From an uncultured Akkermansia sp. (GTDB lineage: Bacteria > Verrucomicrobiota > Verrucomicrobiia > Verrucomicrobiales > Akkermansiaceae), in NCBI GenBank assembly GCA_947589295.1, contig CANQBZ010000009.1, positions 1 through 58,700 on the forward strand: 58,700 nucleotides of DNA, written 5' to 3'. Positions 33,779 to 41,713 of the stretch are shown here, piece by piece. Each line of letters opens with the position of its first letter. Position 1 is the stretch's first letter. Under the pieces are notes generated by a model that was given only the letters and a program-made list of their open reading frames with translations, made no database searches and was not told the DNA's origin. The translations under genes and the position numbers were made by a program.

Positions 33779-34690
33779 ATGCAACTCCCTGTTTCTTCCC
33801 CCTCCGCGCGACTCTGGTCTGCCTTTATGGTCGGTGATGCCTTGGGTGCACCGGCTGAATTTTGCTATCGCAGTGAAATCGTCTCCCGTTTCCCGCTCGG
33901 TTTGCAAAAGATGGTCCCCGGGTTCGGCATCATGACTGATCGTGAGGCCGGAGTGGTGACGGATGACACGCAGATGGCCGCTTGCCTGCAGCGTGCGTTG
34001 GTGCGTGCGGATGGCTACGACCCGGACATCGCCCGTGAGGAATACCTCACTTGGCTCGCCACAGATCCGCCGGATGTGGGGGAAACGGTGAAAGATTCCC
34101 TGGAAGGACACTTTAATCTGGAGTCGCAGGGCAATGGGGCGCTCATGCGCATATTCCCCATCGCGCTGTGGGCGGCGGAGCATCCCCAATTTGATTGGAG
34201 AAATGCCGCCCTGCAGGATGCCGCCCTCACCCATCCCCACCCCACCTGTCTCCTTGCGAATTACGTTTTCACCGGTTCTCTCCTCTACGCCTTCACTGCC
34301 GCAAGGAAACGGCGCCCGGCTTCCCCTCAGCAAGTTCTCCGTCACGCCCTTGCTCTCTGCAGGGGGAAGGATCGCCCGTTCGATCCGAGCCATTCCGCCA
34401 CCGGCGCTGTGGAGGCAGCTCTTCGCGCCTCACTTCACCATGTGCCGGACTACGATGGCGAATTCATCGGTTGGGTTCTCGTGGCGCTTCAGGGCGCTTT
34501 CTACCAGCTTCTCCATGCGCCTTCCCTGCGCACCGCCATCACTCGTTCGGCTTCCGCCGGCGGCGATACCGACACCAATGCCGCCACCGCCGCCGTGCTT
34601 TACGCCGCCACCTTCCCCAATGCCTCTCTGCCCTCCACTTGGCTCACCACCCTCCGTCGCCGCAACCCGGAATATGCTCACTTGATCTGA
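33779..34690 (+). CDS. ADP-ribosylglycohydrolase family protein
   Basis: The 303-aa protein has the ARH/DraG motifs: FMVGDALGAPAEF near the N-terminus, VVTDDTQMA (metal-binding Thr-Asp-Asp), QGNGALMRIFPIAL and the C-terminal SAGGDTDTNAATAAVL with the second metal set. It should hydrolyse ADP-ribose linked to protein, DNA or RNA in the cytoplasm, using two Mg2+. Start 33779 is preferred over 33764, which lies upstream of the -10 box. Its 3' end overlaps the convergent gene at 34678 by 13 bp. The target is unknown. Confidence 0.92.
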   Translation: MQLPVSSPSARLWSAFMVGDALGAPAEFCYRSEIVSRFPLGLQKMVPGFGIMTDREAGVVTDDTQMAACLQRALVRADGYDPDIAREEYLTWLATDPPDVGETVKDSLEGHFNLESQGNGALMRIFPIALWAAEHPQFDWRNAALQDAALTHPHPTCLLANYVFTGSLLYAFTAARKRRPASPQQVLRHALALCRGKDRPFDPSHSATGAVEAALRASLHHVPDYDGEFIGWVLVALQGAFYQLLHAPSLRTAITRSASAGGDTDTNAATAAVLYAATFPNASLPSTWLTTLRRRNPEYAHLI

Positions 34691-35385
34691 TCGGCCTTCA
34701 ACTTGGCGATGATTTCAGCCAAGCTGAGTGTCGGGGGAATCAGGTAGTGCGGCTCGACCTCATCCACGCCGGGCATATATCGTTGCGTCCGCCGTTCCCA
34801 GTCGGCAAACGACTCGCCGCAGTGCACAGGGGCGTGAAGCGGCGGGATTTTCTTCCACGGACGTTTCGGGACCCGTTGGATATTGCAAAGAATCCAACGA
34901 GCCTTGCTGAGACTCGGACGCCACCAGGACAGCGTGGTGCCCAATTCCTTGGCAATGGGATCAAGCAATTTGTACATATAGCATGAGCCGCTGAGAACAG
35001 AGCCATTGATGTTGAGCGCATACAGGGGATGCCCTTCGACAGAGGTCCGCTTCCAGCCGGCTTTTCCCCTTTTCCACGCCCAAAGGAGATCGCCCAAATC
35101 AAGCGTCGTCAGCGCAGCTCCTCCCTCTACCTCCCGGCATTCTGCCATCTCCGGCGCTTGGACGATTTTCTCCGTATTCTCCAGCAACAGGTCAATGTTG
35201 TCCGACAACAGCTCCAGCGCGCTTCCTTGTGGCACCGGTCGGCGGTGGCAAAGTTCTACCGGCTGTGCCAGAAAATCGTCCCACTCCTGTGATGTCTGCG
35301 GCTGATAATCCTGCCACTTGTTTTCAACCTTCTGCTCCGCGCTTTGGGGCGCCCTGCTTGAGGGTAATCTATCCAGTTTTAACAT
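34678..35385 (-). CDS. Hypothetical protein
   Basis: The 235-aa soluble protein has no signal peptide, no membrane segment and no recognised domain. It is rich in tryptophan (WDDFLAQP, LLWAWKRGKAGWKR, TLSWWRPSLSKARW). The balanced composition, full-length frame and 13-bp convergent overlap with the glycohydrolase gene suggest a real gene. Possibly part of a mobile or accessory insertion that continues to 39 kb. Confidence 0.65.
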   Translation of the reverse strand: MLKLDRLPSSRAPQSAEQKVENKWQDYQPQTSQEWDDFLAQPVELCHRRPVPQGSALELLSDNIDLLLENTEKIVQAPEMAECREVEGGAALTTLDLGDLLWAWKRGKAGWKRTSVEGHPLYALNINGSVLSGSCYMYKLLDPIAKELGTTLSWWRPSLSKARWILCNIQRVPKRPWKKIPPLHAPVHCGESFADWERRTQRYMPGVDEVEPHYLIPPTLSLAEIIAKLKADQIK

Positions 35386-35739
35386 ATCTTTGAGTTGTGC
35401 TTAATTGGTTGAACGACCGACAGCACAAGCCCGCAGATACAAAAAACCGCAGCTTCCACCCGCTCTCAGGGTGATTGCCACGGCATCTCGTTCTCTACAA
35501 TCAGCGTTCCCGCCGAAGGATTGACCTATGCCGTCACATTATTTGCCCATCCGCCGCACGCGCGGCTTCCGGGGTGACCTTACGGCGTCACCTGACCCAT
35601 TGCGAAGTCTTTTTCCCTCCGCTCTGTGCTTTCCTTATACCACCATACACCTGTCTTGGCAAACGCAATTTTGCGCTTTACGCAAAAAACTTGATTCCTC
35701 CGCCACGGCGTGCCCCAACTTTATTGAATCGCTATGATT
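35386..35739. other. Non-coding stretch, nothing recognised
   Basis: 354 bp without an intact gene on either strand. Some codon-like minus-strand stretches (IVENEMPWQSP) are broken by stops, so it may hold the remnant of an older gene. Confidence 0.4.
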
Positions 35740-36237
35740 CTATTTCTCAAAATCGAAATTTCTTTGGGAAGTCAGTCCAAGATGGTAGAGCGGGTCATCA
35801 TTCAACAGGACAACATTTGGCAAAATTTCTCCTGCTTTCTTCAAAGCCTCAGCCGTGCGCGTAAAAGTGCGCGTATCGTTTGTAAGCACACGATCAACCT
35901 GTTCGGCTGCTGCTTGGGCAAGGATCATCGTGTCAGTGGCTATAAACTGCCGATCGTGGGGCTTTTTCCGTTCGACTTTTTCTGCATCACAAGTTACAGC
36001 CCGGAATTTTGCCGCTTTCTCAGCATGGGGCACACCAAAATTAGGAATACGAAAAGGCTGAGCATAGACATCAGCCAAGTTGCCCTTGACGCCATACTCG
36101 GCAAGTGTAAGCGGACTTACCACGATGCGATGTTTCCCTTCCACTAATTTTCGCAGGCACTGCTCAGCAGAGACATGACAAATAGCTTTCTCATTAAGTA
36201 ACGAGATAAGAGCGCACGTATCAAAGAGCACGGTCAT
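35740..36237 (-). CDS. PIN-domain protein (possible toxin)
   Basis: The 165-aa protein has the acidic PIN nuclease residues: Asp in TVLFDTCALISLL, Glu in SPLTLAEYGVKG, Asp in IATDTMILAQA and Asp in VLTNDTRTF. PIN domains are metal-dependent RNases, most often VapC-type toxins. Its ATG overlaps the stop of the upstream 254-aa gene by 4 bp, the usual coupling of toxin-antitoxin pairs. The partner is larger than known VapB antitoxins, so either an atypical pair or an RNA-processing PIN protein. Confidence 0.75.
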   Translation of the reverse strand: MTVLFDTCALISLLNEKAICHVSAEQCLRKLVEGKHRIVVSPLTLAEYGVKGNLADVYAQPFRIPNFGVPHAEKAAKFRAVTCDAEKVERKKPHDRQFIATDTMILAQAAAEQVDRVLTNDTRTFTRTAEALKKAGEILPNVVLLNDDPLYHLGLTSQRNFDFEK

Positions 36238-36998
36238 TCCTCACCTCCCCTTACTGAAACTAACCACTTGTACGGATCATCCACACCTTGCCAATCCTTT
36301 GTCCCCTGCTTGATGGCTGCCGTCAGCTTCTGCTCATCCAATACGGGCATATCGACGAGCTCCTTGAGCGTATAATCTTTATACACCTGCTCCACAACAT
36401 CATATTTGCATTTCACCAAAACACGAATGGTCTTGTAGAGGATATTCTCGCTCAGCCCCTCCAGGAATTGCCGATCTACTGATATCGTGTACTTGCCGTG
36501 CTTATTGAATAGGTGAATATTCGGAGATCCCTCGCCACCGGCATCGGTGACGGCGCCCTCAATCTCAAGCTCTGCCTCCTCTACACGATTCCGAGCTGCC
36601 TTCCGATGAATACCTGGGCCGATACGTAAACACTGCCTTCCCTCGCATGTGACCCCATATTGCCTGTGCCCTTCCTTGGCATCTTGCTCCATCTGCAGGA
36701 AGACACTCAGCCGCTCTTCGGGGATCTCCGTGGTCTGCCCCTTTGCATAATGATCACAATCTGCCACAAGACCTGCAATGAGCGCCGATGTCGCAGTCAC
36801 CGTAGCCTTGATGGAACCATTCTCTAATTTGATGTCTACGTTCTGCCCGACGAGTCGTCGCCATTGCCCCAAATACTTTGTGAGAGTGTCGATGTCCGTG
36901 TTACGCAACGAAATCTTGCGGCCATCGCCTGTCACCCCTTTCACGGATAACTCGAGGGTCTTTCGATCTTCTCGCTGCCTTGCTGCGACATTCTTCAT
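36234..36998 (-). CDS. Unknown partner protein of the PIN gene
   Basis: The 254-aa protein is not recognised. An N-terminal part predicted as beta-rich (LELSVKGVTGDGRKISLRN, VDIKLENGSIKATVTATS) precedes a helical part. It shares its transcript with the PIN gene (4-bp overlap) and has its own promoter. By position it could be the antitoxin; no helix-turn-helix or ribbon motif is obvious. Confidence 0.65.
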   Translation of the reverse strand: MKNVAARQREDRKTLELSVKGVTGDGRKISLRNTDIDTLTKYLGQWRRLVGQNVDIKLENGSIKATVTATSALIAGLVADCDHYAKGQTTEIPEERLSVFLQMEQDAKEGHRQYGVTCEGRQCLRIGPGIHRKAARNRVEEAELEIEGAVTDAGGEGSPNIHLFNKHGKYTISVDRQFLEGLSENILYKTIRVLVKCKYDVVEQVYKDYTLKELVDMPVLDEQKLTAAIKQGTKDWQGVDDPYKWLVSVRGGEE

Positions 36999-37006
36999 GT
37001 GTGGTG

Positions 37007-37034
37007 ATGTAACGCACTTTCACGTGTAAATCAA
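37007..37034 (-). promoter_or_regulatory. Promoter of the PIN gene pair
   Basis: TTGATT (37034-37029), 16-nt spacer, TTACAT (37012-37007), 8 nt to ATG at 36998. Confidence 0.5.
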
Positions 37035-37133
37035 GAAAAAAGCCAAGTCGCCTAATAGGCATTCTGATTCAGGGGAGAGCTAACCTCATGGGACCTCCCA
37101 ACACGTCCCTGCATAGTCAAAAGTAAAGGATCT

Positions 37134-37320
37134 TTCTTATGAAATCTCCTCAATTTGTCAAATCTCTTATGTTTTTCTTTTATTTCTTATGTTTTTGAGG
37201 CAAATCTTATGATATTCGATGTATTTCTTATGAAATTTATGCAAATACTTTACTTTTTTCTTATGTTTTTTCTTTACTTTTTATCAATTTCTTATAGAAT
37301 TCGCGGTGTAAAACATAAGA
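37134..37320. repeat. Array of TTCTTATG repeats upstream of the AlbA_2 gene
   Basis: TCTTATG, mostly as TTCTTATG, occurs at about 37134, 37165, 37184, 37205, 37225 and 37258, with TTCTTATA at 37289, all on the plus strand. CATAAGA, its reverse complement, lies at 37313-37319, 9 bp before the start codon. Spacing is 19-33 bp. The arrangement suggests an operator array for a repressor, perhaps the downstream protein itself, which ends in a winged helix. Confidence 0.7.
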
Positions 37321-37328
37321 TTCGGGTC

Positions 37329-38807
37329 ATGATTGAAGACGAGCTGCGTGAGTTAATCGAAAAAGTCCAGCGTCGGGAATGCGAAGGGCAGACCTTGGAA
37401 ATCAAGTCCGCTCATGAAGGGTGTCCGGCGAAACTCTATGATACCCTGTCCGCTTTTGCGAACCAGAATGACGGCGGCGTTCTGCTCTTCGGACTCGATG
37501 AAAAGGCTCATTTTGCGAAGGTAGGTGTGTACAATGCTCAGGATTTGCAGAAAAAAGTAGCGGAGTATGGGGAGCAGATGACGCCCGTCGTGCGCCCGAT
37601 CTTCACGGTATATGACGAAGGCGGCAAGACCTTCGTCTCCGCCGAAATACCGCCTGTAGACGTCGCGGAGCGGCCCTGCTTTCACACTGCCGCTGGCCGC
37701 GTCAGAGGGTCGTTTTCGCGCGTGGGGGACGCGGATAAGCACATGACGGAGTATGAGGTGTACAGCTATGAGGCGTTCCGACAAAAAGTTCGCGATGATC
37801 TTCGCCCGGTCGAGGGCGCTTCGTTGGATGCGCTGGATAAAAACAAGCTTGATGAATACATGGCGCTCATGCGGTCAGAAAGGCCCAACCTCGCGCATAT
37901 CCCCGAGGCTCAGCAGTACGAGCTCAACGGCATTGTTCGGGAGGGACGCATCACCATGACCGCCTTGCTGCTCTTCGGCTTGGTTCCGCAGGCGTTTTAC
38001 CCCCGCCTCTGCATCTCCGCCACCTGCGTTCCCGGCACGGACAAGGGAGTGGTGGATGCCGCAGGCAACCGCTTCACCGACACCAAGCGTCTTGAGGGAA
38101 CCCTTCCGGAGATGTTGACCAAAGCCTTGGACTTCGTGCGCCGCAATATGCGCACGGCTACAAAAATCAATCCCCAAACCGGCAAACGCACCGACCAACC
38201 GCAGTACCCGATGGAAGCCGTCCGCGAAGCCGTCTTGAACGCCCTGGTCCACCGCGACTACAGCGTCCACACCGAGAATATGCCCATCCAACTGGACATG
38301 TACGAGGATCGACTGGAAATCGTCAATCCAGGCGGCTTGTACGGTCGGCTCACGCTTGACCAACTCGGTCACAGCCAGCCGGACACGCGCAACCCGGTGC
38401 TGGTGACGGCCATGGAAACGCTCCACCTCACGGAGAATCGCTACTCCGGCATCCCCACGATACGGCGCGCCATGGCGGAGTTCCATCTACCTGAGCCCAC
38501 GTTCCGCAATTCAGCTGGAGAGTTCAGAATCATCCTCTCCAACGCCGCATCAACCGTGGTCCCTCCCCTTTCTTCCACAAAAAGACAACCTTCCGTCACC
38601 GCCAACGCAAAAAACTTGGTTGATTTCTGCCGCGTTCCGCGCACGCGTGCTGAAATCCGAGCCTATCTGGGCATTCCCTCAGCTCAGTACGCCCTTCAGC
38701 GCTACCTTGAGCCGCTCGTTCGCTCCGGCGCCATCCGCATGACCCTTCCCGACAAACCACGCAGCCACCGACAGCAATTCATCGCCGCTGACAGCCCGCA
38801 GGAGTGA
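37329..38807 (+). CDS. AlbA_2/Schlafen-type DNA-binding protein with ATPase-like and winged-helix domains
   Basis: The 492-aa protein has an N-terminal AlbA_2 (Schlafen AAA_4) domain: ECEGQTLEIKSAHEG, then LSAFANQNDGGVLLFGLDE. The middle carries a GHKL-like ATP-binding region (MEAVREAVLNALVHRDY, EDRLEIVNPGGLYG, SGIPTIRRAM). The end is a winged helix (DFCRVPRTRAEIRAYLGI, LVRSGAIRMT). Such proteins are annotated as RecG-like transcription regulators; their action is poorly known. Start 37329 is chosen because the longer frame from 37155 reads through the repeat array. Autoregulation through the array is an inference. Confidence 0.85.
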   Translation: MIEDELRELIEKVQRRECEGQTLEIKSAHEGCPAKLYDTLSAFANQNDGGVLLFGLDEKAHFAKVGVYNAQDLQKKVAEYGEQMTPVVRPIFTVYDEGGKTFVSAEIPPVDVAERPCFHTAAGRVRGSFSRVGDADKHMTEYEVYSYEAFRQKVRDDLRPVEGASLDALDKNKLDEYMALMRSERPNLAHIPEAQQYELNGIVREGRITMTALLLFGLVPQAFYPRLCISATCVPGTDKGVVDAAGNRFTDTKRLEGTLPEMLTKALDFVRRNMRTATKINPQTGKRTDQPQYPMEAVREAVLNALVHRDYSVHTENMPIQLDMYEDRLEIVNPGGLYGRLTLDQLGHSQPDTRNPVLVTAMETLHLTENRYSGIPTIRRAMAEFHLPEPTFRNSAGEFRIILSNAASTVVPPLSSTKRQPSVTANAKNLVDFCRVPRTRAEIRAYLGIPSAQYALQRYLEPLVRSGAIRMTLPDKPRSHRQQFIAADSPQE

Positions 38808-38884
38808 GGCAACCTGCCCGCGCTCCCCATGACTGGGTGACATCCCTCCTTGCCTGATTTTGCAAAGTAAAGCAGCTATTTTTC

Positions 38885-38912
38885 TTGACTCCTCTGCTTG
38901 GTTCGCTATTAT
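38885..38912 (+). promoter_or_regulatory. Promoter of a candidate small RNA
   Basis: TTGACT (38885-38890), 16-nt spacer, TATTAT (38907-38912). No reading frame follows on this strand. Confidence 0.65.
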
Positions 38913-38918
38913 GAGGCC

Positions 38919-38998
38919 AGATAACCTCCCCCGCTTAGGACCATATCTTGCCTTTCGGCGGATATGAGAACCGCGCACATGGGGAGGGTTTCTTTTGC
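38919..38998 (+). ncRNA. Candidate structured small RNA
   Basis: About 80 nt after a good promoter. A closing stem AACCTCCCC (38923-38931) with GGGGAGGGTT (38981-38990, one bulge) encloses an inner hairpin CATATC(T)TGCC / GGCGGATATG with loop TTTC (38942-38966). The 3' side runs into TTTCTTTT, a terminator-like tail. No plus-strand gene follows, so it is more likely an independent RNA than a riboswitch. No known family is recognised. Confidence 0.55.
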
Positions 38999-39010
38999 CT
39001 GAATCATACA

Positions 39011-39032
39011 ATACTGCAAGCAGAGCTTGCTG
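39011..39032 (-). terminator. Weak terminator of the 18-kb operon
   Basis: GCAAGC and GCTTGC around AGA/TCT form a 6-bp stem directly after the last stop codon; the T-run is poor. Confidence 0.35.
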
Positions 39033-39341
39033 TCAGGGGCGGATCGTTTGAAGCAAGCGGAAACTGGGAATCTCATAGATACGAACCATCGTACGCCCCT
39101 TTTCCACGACAGTCACGGTGAGTCTGTTGCCGCTCAACACAGGCTGCCCGACAATTTCACCATCACCCCACGCAACCTGCGTAGAACCCAACCAGCGTCC
39201 GGTCGCAGGATCGCACAACACAACCGTCTTCTTGTCTCGCACGACGGCGATCATCTCCTGCGTCGCGTACGGAACAACCGCTACCTCCGCCGGCGGAGGC
39301 GTACACATGGTTGCAAACAAACTTACTATGGGTATCAGCAT
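39033..39341 (-). CDS. Small predicted lipoprotein with beta-propeller-like blade
   Basis: The 102-aa protein has a short signal ending in LFATMCTPPP, a possible lipobox. The mature part has the pattern MIAVVRDKKTVVLCDPATGR and LTVTVVEKGRTMVRIYEI, like single blades of WD40/PQQ-type propellers; similar FWDARTGR phrases occur in the caspase-like proteins of the same operon. Last gene of the run, 62 nt after the SIR2-like gene. Function unknown. Confidence 0.6.
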   Translation of the reverse strand: MLIPIVSLFATMCTPPPAEVAVVPYATQEMIAVVRDKKTVVLCDPATGRWLGSTQVAWGDGEIVGQPVLSGNRLTVTVVEKGRTMVRIYEIPSFRLLQTIRP

Positions 39342-39403
39342 GGTATTATGGGGTTGTTGTAAATCATACGGAGAAGTCCTCCGGTGTCAAGCATACGCTT
39401 TGT

Positions 39404-40744
39404 TTACCGGGTCTTTTTCTTAACACTTGATTGAACTTTCCTACAGAATGCATCGATACCCATGCCCCGTTCTACCTGTGCAACCTTTTCAAGAGAAACT
39501 CCACTTTCAGTCACTTTGTAAAGTATGCCTCTTCCATAATCGAGGAAAAAGTTCCATGCATCTTCTGACTCTGGATAACTATTTTGAATACTCTCCCAAT
39601 TCAATTTGTAAAAATGTCTTTTTTCAAATACTCTACAATAAATTAGCCAATTCCCCGATTCCTCAATAACCTGCCTTTTCCTTTTACTTAATGTTAACTG
39701 ACATAATTTAGGATCTTTATAACATGTGGCGAATGCAGTAGACATATTGGTATTTCTAGACGCAATCCTGCCACCTCCTAGCTCTAATTTGCGCAAGATT
39801 TCTTCGGGAAGATTTTCGAAGTCATTTTGAGAATTTGCCCCTATGATATTTAAAATCATTTCTCCGATGAGTGTTTTCCATGCCGTAAAATAATCATCGT
39901 TCTCTACAGGAATTACAATCGGGACGATAGCTGCCTCAAGCAGGGCAGTTTTCAATCTCTTGATTTTGTTCCCCTCTCCCTCTTTTCTCTTATTTTCGAA
40001 AAGATATGCATATCCATGCGGGCGTTTGTGGGCTAAATACTTTTGTTTTTCAAGGAATTTTTTTCTTTCGTCTAAGGCATACCACAATAATTTTTCTTCT
40101 TTTCCCATAGTCATTCCGCATATATGTATTTCGCAACTCTTAAAACAGTCCACCCATGACTCACTTGCATTTCTTAAAAGCTTTAAGCCTTCTTCATATT
40201 CTTTCTTGCTCATAATGATGCTTTCAGGATCATTCGCAACACCGTGAATATGAGTTACACTCGGACTCCCATTTTTACCAGGGGGATTTATTGCTACATT
40301 TGCTTTCTTTCCTCCTTTGCTCCTTTTCTTCTGTATTTTGAATACTTTTTCTATCGTATAATCATAATTAGTCGTTAAGCAATATTGGAAATATCTTGAC
40401 ATGGCTCCCAACATCCTGTGTACAGAAGAAGGCAACATATCCGAAATTCTTTTGTACCAAGTATCAAGAGCTTGATTCACTTCTTCAAATCCTGGTTTCT
40501 TAGCATATTGTCTTATTATTTCCATCCTCCTAGGAAAATTCCCTCCTTTCTCAATTTCCTTCACGTATGGTTTTATCTTTTTTTCAAGATCCTCTAAAAG
40601 TCTTCCCCATTCACAACTACGGTTTTGACCGTCCACCAGGTTCGGACTATTTCCGACAAGGAGCAAACGTTCGATACTCTTCTGAGCAAGTTTATCCTCC
40701 TTTTCACATGGTGCTTGTTTTGAATTATTATCTTTCTTAGTCAT
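39404..40744 (-). CDS. SIR2-like domain protein with extra C-terminal domain
   Basis: The 446-aa cytoplasmic protein has an N-terminal SIR2-like fold: LLLVGNSPNLVDG (residues 27-39), then CLTTNYDYTIEK, VTHIHGVAND and IMSKKEYEEG. Such domains are known as NADases in several defence systems (Thoeris, SIR2-containing Argonaute and DSR systems) and as deacylases elsewhere. The last 100 residues (YCRVFEKRHFYKLNW, AWNFFLDYGRGILYK) resemble the domain found in the genes at 50741 and 51197. No signal peptide. Position 14 of 15 in the operon, 30 nt after the preceding gene. Confidence 0.78.
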   Translation of the reverse strand: MTKKDNNSKQAPCEKEDKLAQKSIERLLLVGNSPNLVDGQNRSCEWGRLLEDLEKKIKPYVKEIEKGGNFPRRMEIIRQYAKKPGFEEVNQALDTWYKRISDMLPSSVHRMLGAMSRYFQYCLTTNYDYTIEKVFKIQKKRSKGGKKANVAINPPGKNGSPSVTHIHGVANDPESIIMSKKEYEEGLKLLRNASESWVDCFKSCEIHICGMTMGKEEKLLWYALDERKKFLEKQKYLAHKRPHGYAYLFENKRKEGEGNKIKRLKTALLEAAIVPIVIPVENDDYFTAWKTLIGEMILNIIGANSQNDFENLPEEILRKLELGGGRIASRNTNMSTAFATCYKDPKLCQLTLSKRKRQVIEESGNWLIYCRVFEKRHFYKLNWESIQNSYPESEDAWNFFLDYGRGILYKVTESGVSLEKVAQVERGMGIDAFCRKVQSSVKKKTR

Positions 40745-40774
40745 TTTCGTATTTGAGCGTTGATTGAGTGAAAG

Positions 40775-41704
40775 TTATCTTTTTTCGCCGCACGGTTTAA
40801 ACTCAGATTTGCCTTGAACTGCCTCAGTTGCTTGCACGATGCCACTATGCGTACCAGAAGCAATAATTCCACACACCTTACAGGCTTCATCAAAAGAACA
40901 TGATTTTTTTAACATATCGCCAAGCCATGAATCCAATGTGGGTAGTTTTGTAACTCGGGCAAAATTACTCGGTCGGGAAATACGAGTAAAAATCAGATGA
41001 TGCATCTTTTCAATGGGCACTACCCGTTCGGAATAGCCATCCGGCACATTAGACGACCAGTAACGGATACACGTTTTCCCCTCCTTTTGTTCTGTCCCGA
41101 GAAACACCACCATGTGCCCACGCTCTTTGGCGCCTATTTCTTCCGTCCAAAAGAATTTCAGAAAATCTCCTGCTCGAGCATCATTTATATTGGTGAAACT
41201 TACTCCGGCATCTATATCATGGATCAATTTTGCGTATGACGGTCCGTTGGCATTGGCACGCCCCCAAACCATCTTACCATCGGGTAATCCATATTTGATG
41301 TCCATCATCTTCCACGCATCTGAGGGAAGTGAAAAATGTGTCTCCCCCTCCCACAATTTAAGAGCATGCAGTAACATGATATAACAGGCAGCAGAGCAAA
41401 ATGATGGTTGAGCTTGAGCAATATTGACCTGCAGCTCCCCTTTCTCAGCATCCCACACAACAGCTTTAGTTGCCAAATTTTTTGCAGAAGGAGCTTTGAC
41501 AGAGTAACCTCCTTTTTGCGGCATTTGTTTGTAAGCTTTTAGGATGTAATAATTAAAGTCATTATGAGTAACATGATCAGGGAAAGGCAAACACCCTTCA
41601 TGACCCGTTGATTGAGCCGCCTTTTGTTGCTCTGCCTCGACCGAATAACAAGATAACAAAGCAAGCCCGCCACTGAGGAGCAAAGCAAATATCCGACTCT
41701 TCAT
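40775..41704 (-). CDS. Exported cysteine hydrolase-like protein (NlpC/P60 or CHAP-like)
   Basis: The 309-aa protein has a signal sequence (FALLLSGGLALLSCYSVEA; the Cys could be lipidated). A likely catalytic cysteine lies in AQPSFCSAACYIMLLHAL, followed by a region typical of papain-like amidases: RAGDFLKFFWTEEIG, RGHMVVFLGTEQ (histidine) and RYWSSN. This order, Cys-His-polar, fits NlpC/P60 or CHAP-type peptidoglycan hydrolases, but the match is by pattern only. Gap 9 nt after the caspase-like gene. It could act on cell wall or on proteins in the periplasm. Confidence 0.5.
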   Translation of the reverse strand: MKSRIFALLLSGGLALLSCYSVEAEQQKAAQSTGHEGCLPFPDHVTHNDFNYYILKAYKQMPQKGGYSVKAPSAKNLATKAVVWDAEKGELQVNIAQAQPSFCSAACYIMLLHALKLWEGETHFSLPSDAWKMMDIKYGLPDGKMVWGRANANGPSYAKLIHDIDAGVSFTNINDARAGDFLKFFWTEEIGAKERGHMVVFLGTEQKEGKTCIRYWSSNVPDGYSERVVPIEKMHHLIFTRISRPSNFARVTKLPTLDSWLGDMLKKSCSFDEACKVCGIIASGTHSGIVQATEAVQGKSEFKPCGEKR

Positions 41705-41713
41705 GGTTTCTTG

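Noticed and set aside
37155..37328. N-terminal extension of the AlbA_2 protein
   Set aside because: It would translate the TTCTTATG array into a phenylalanine- and leucine-rich stretch that does not fit the family start at 37329.
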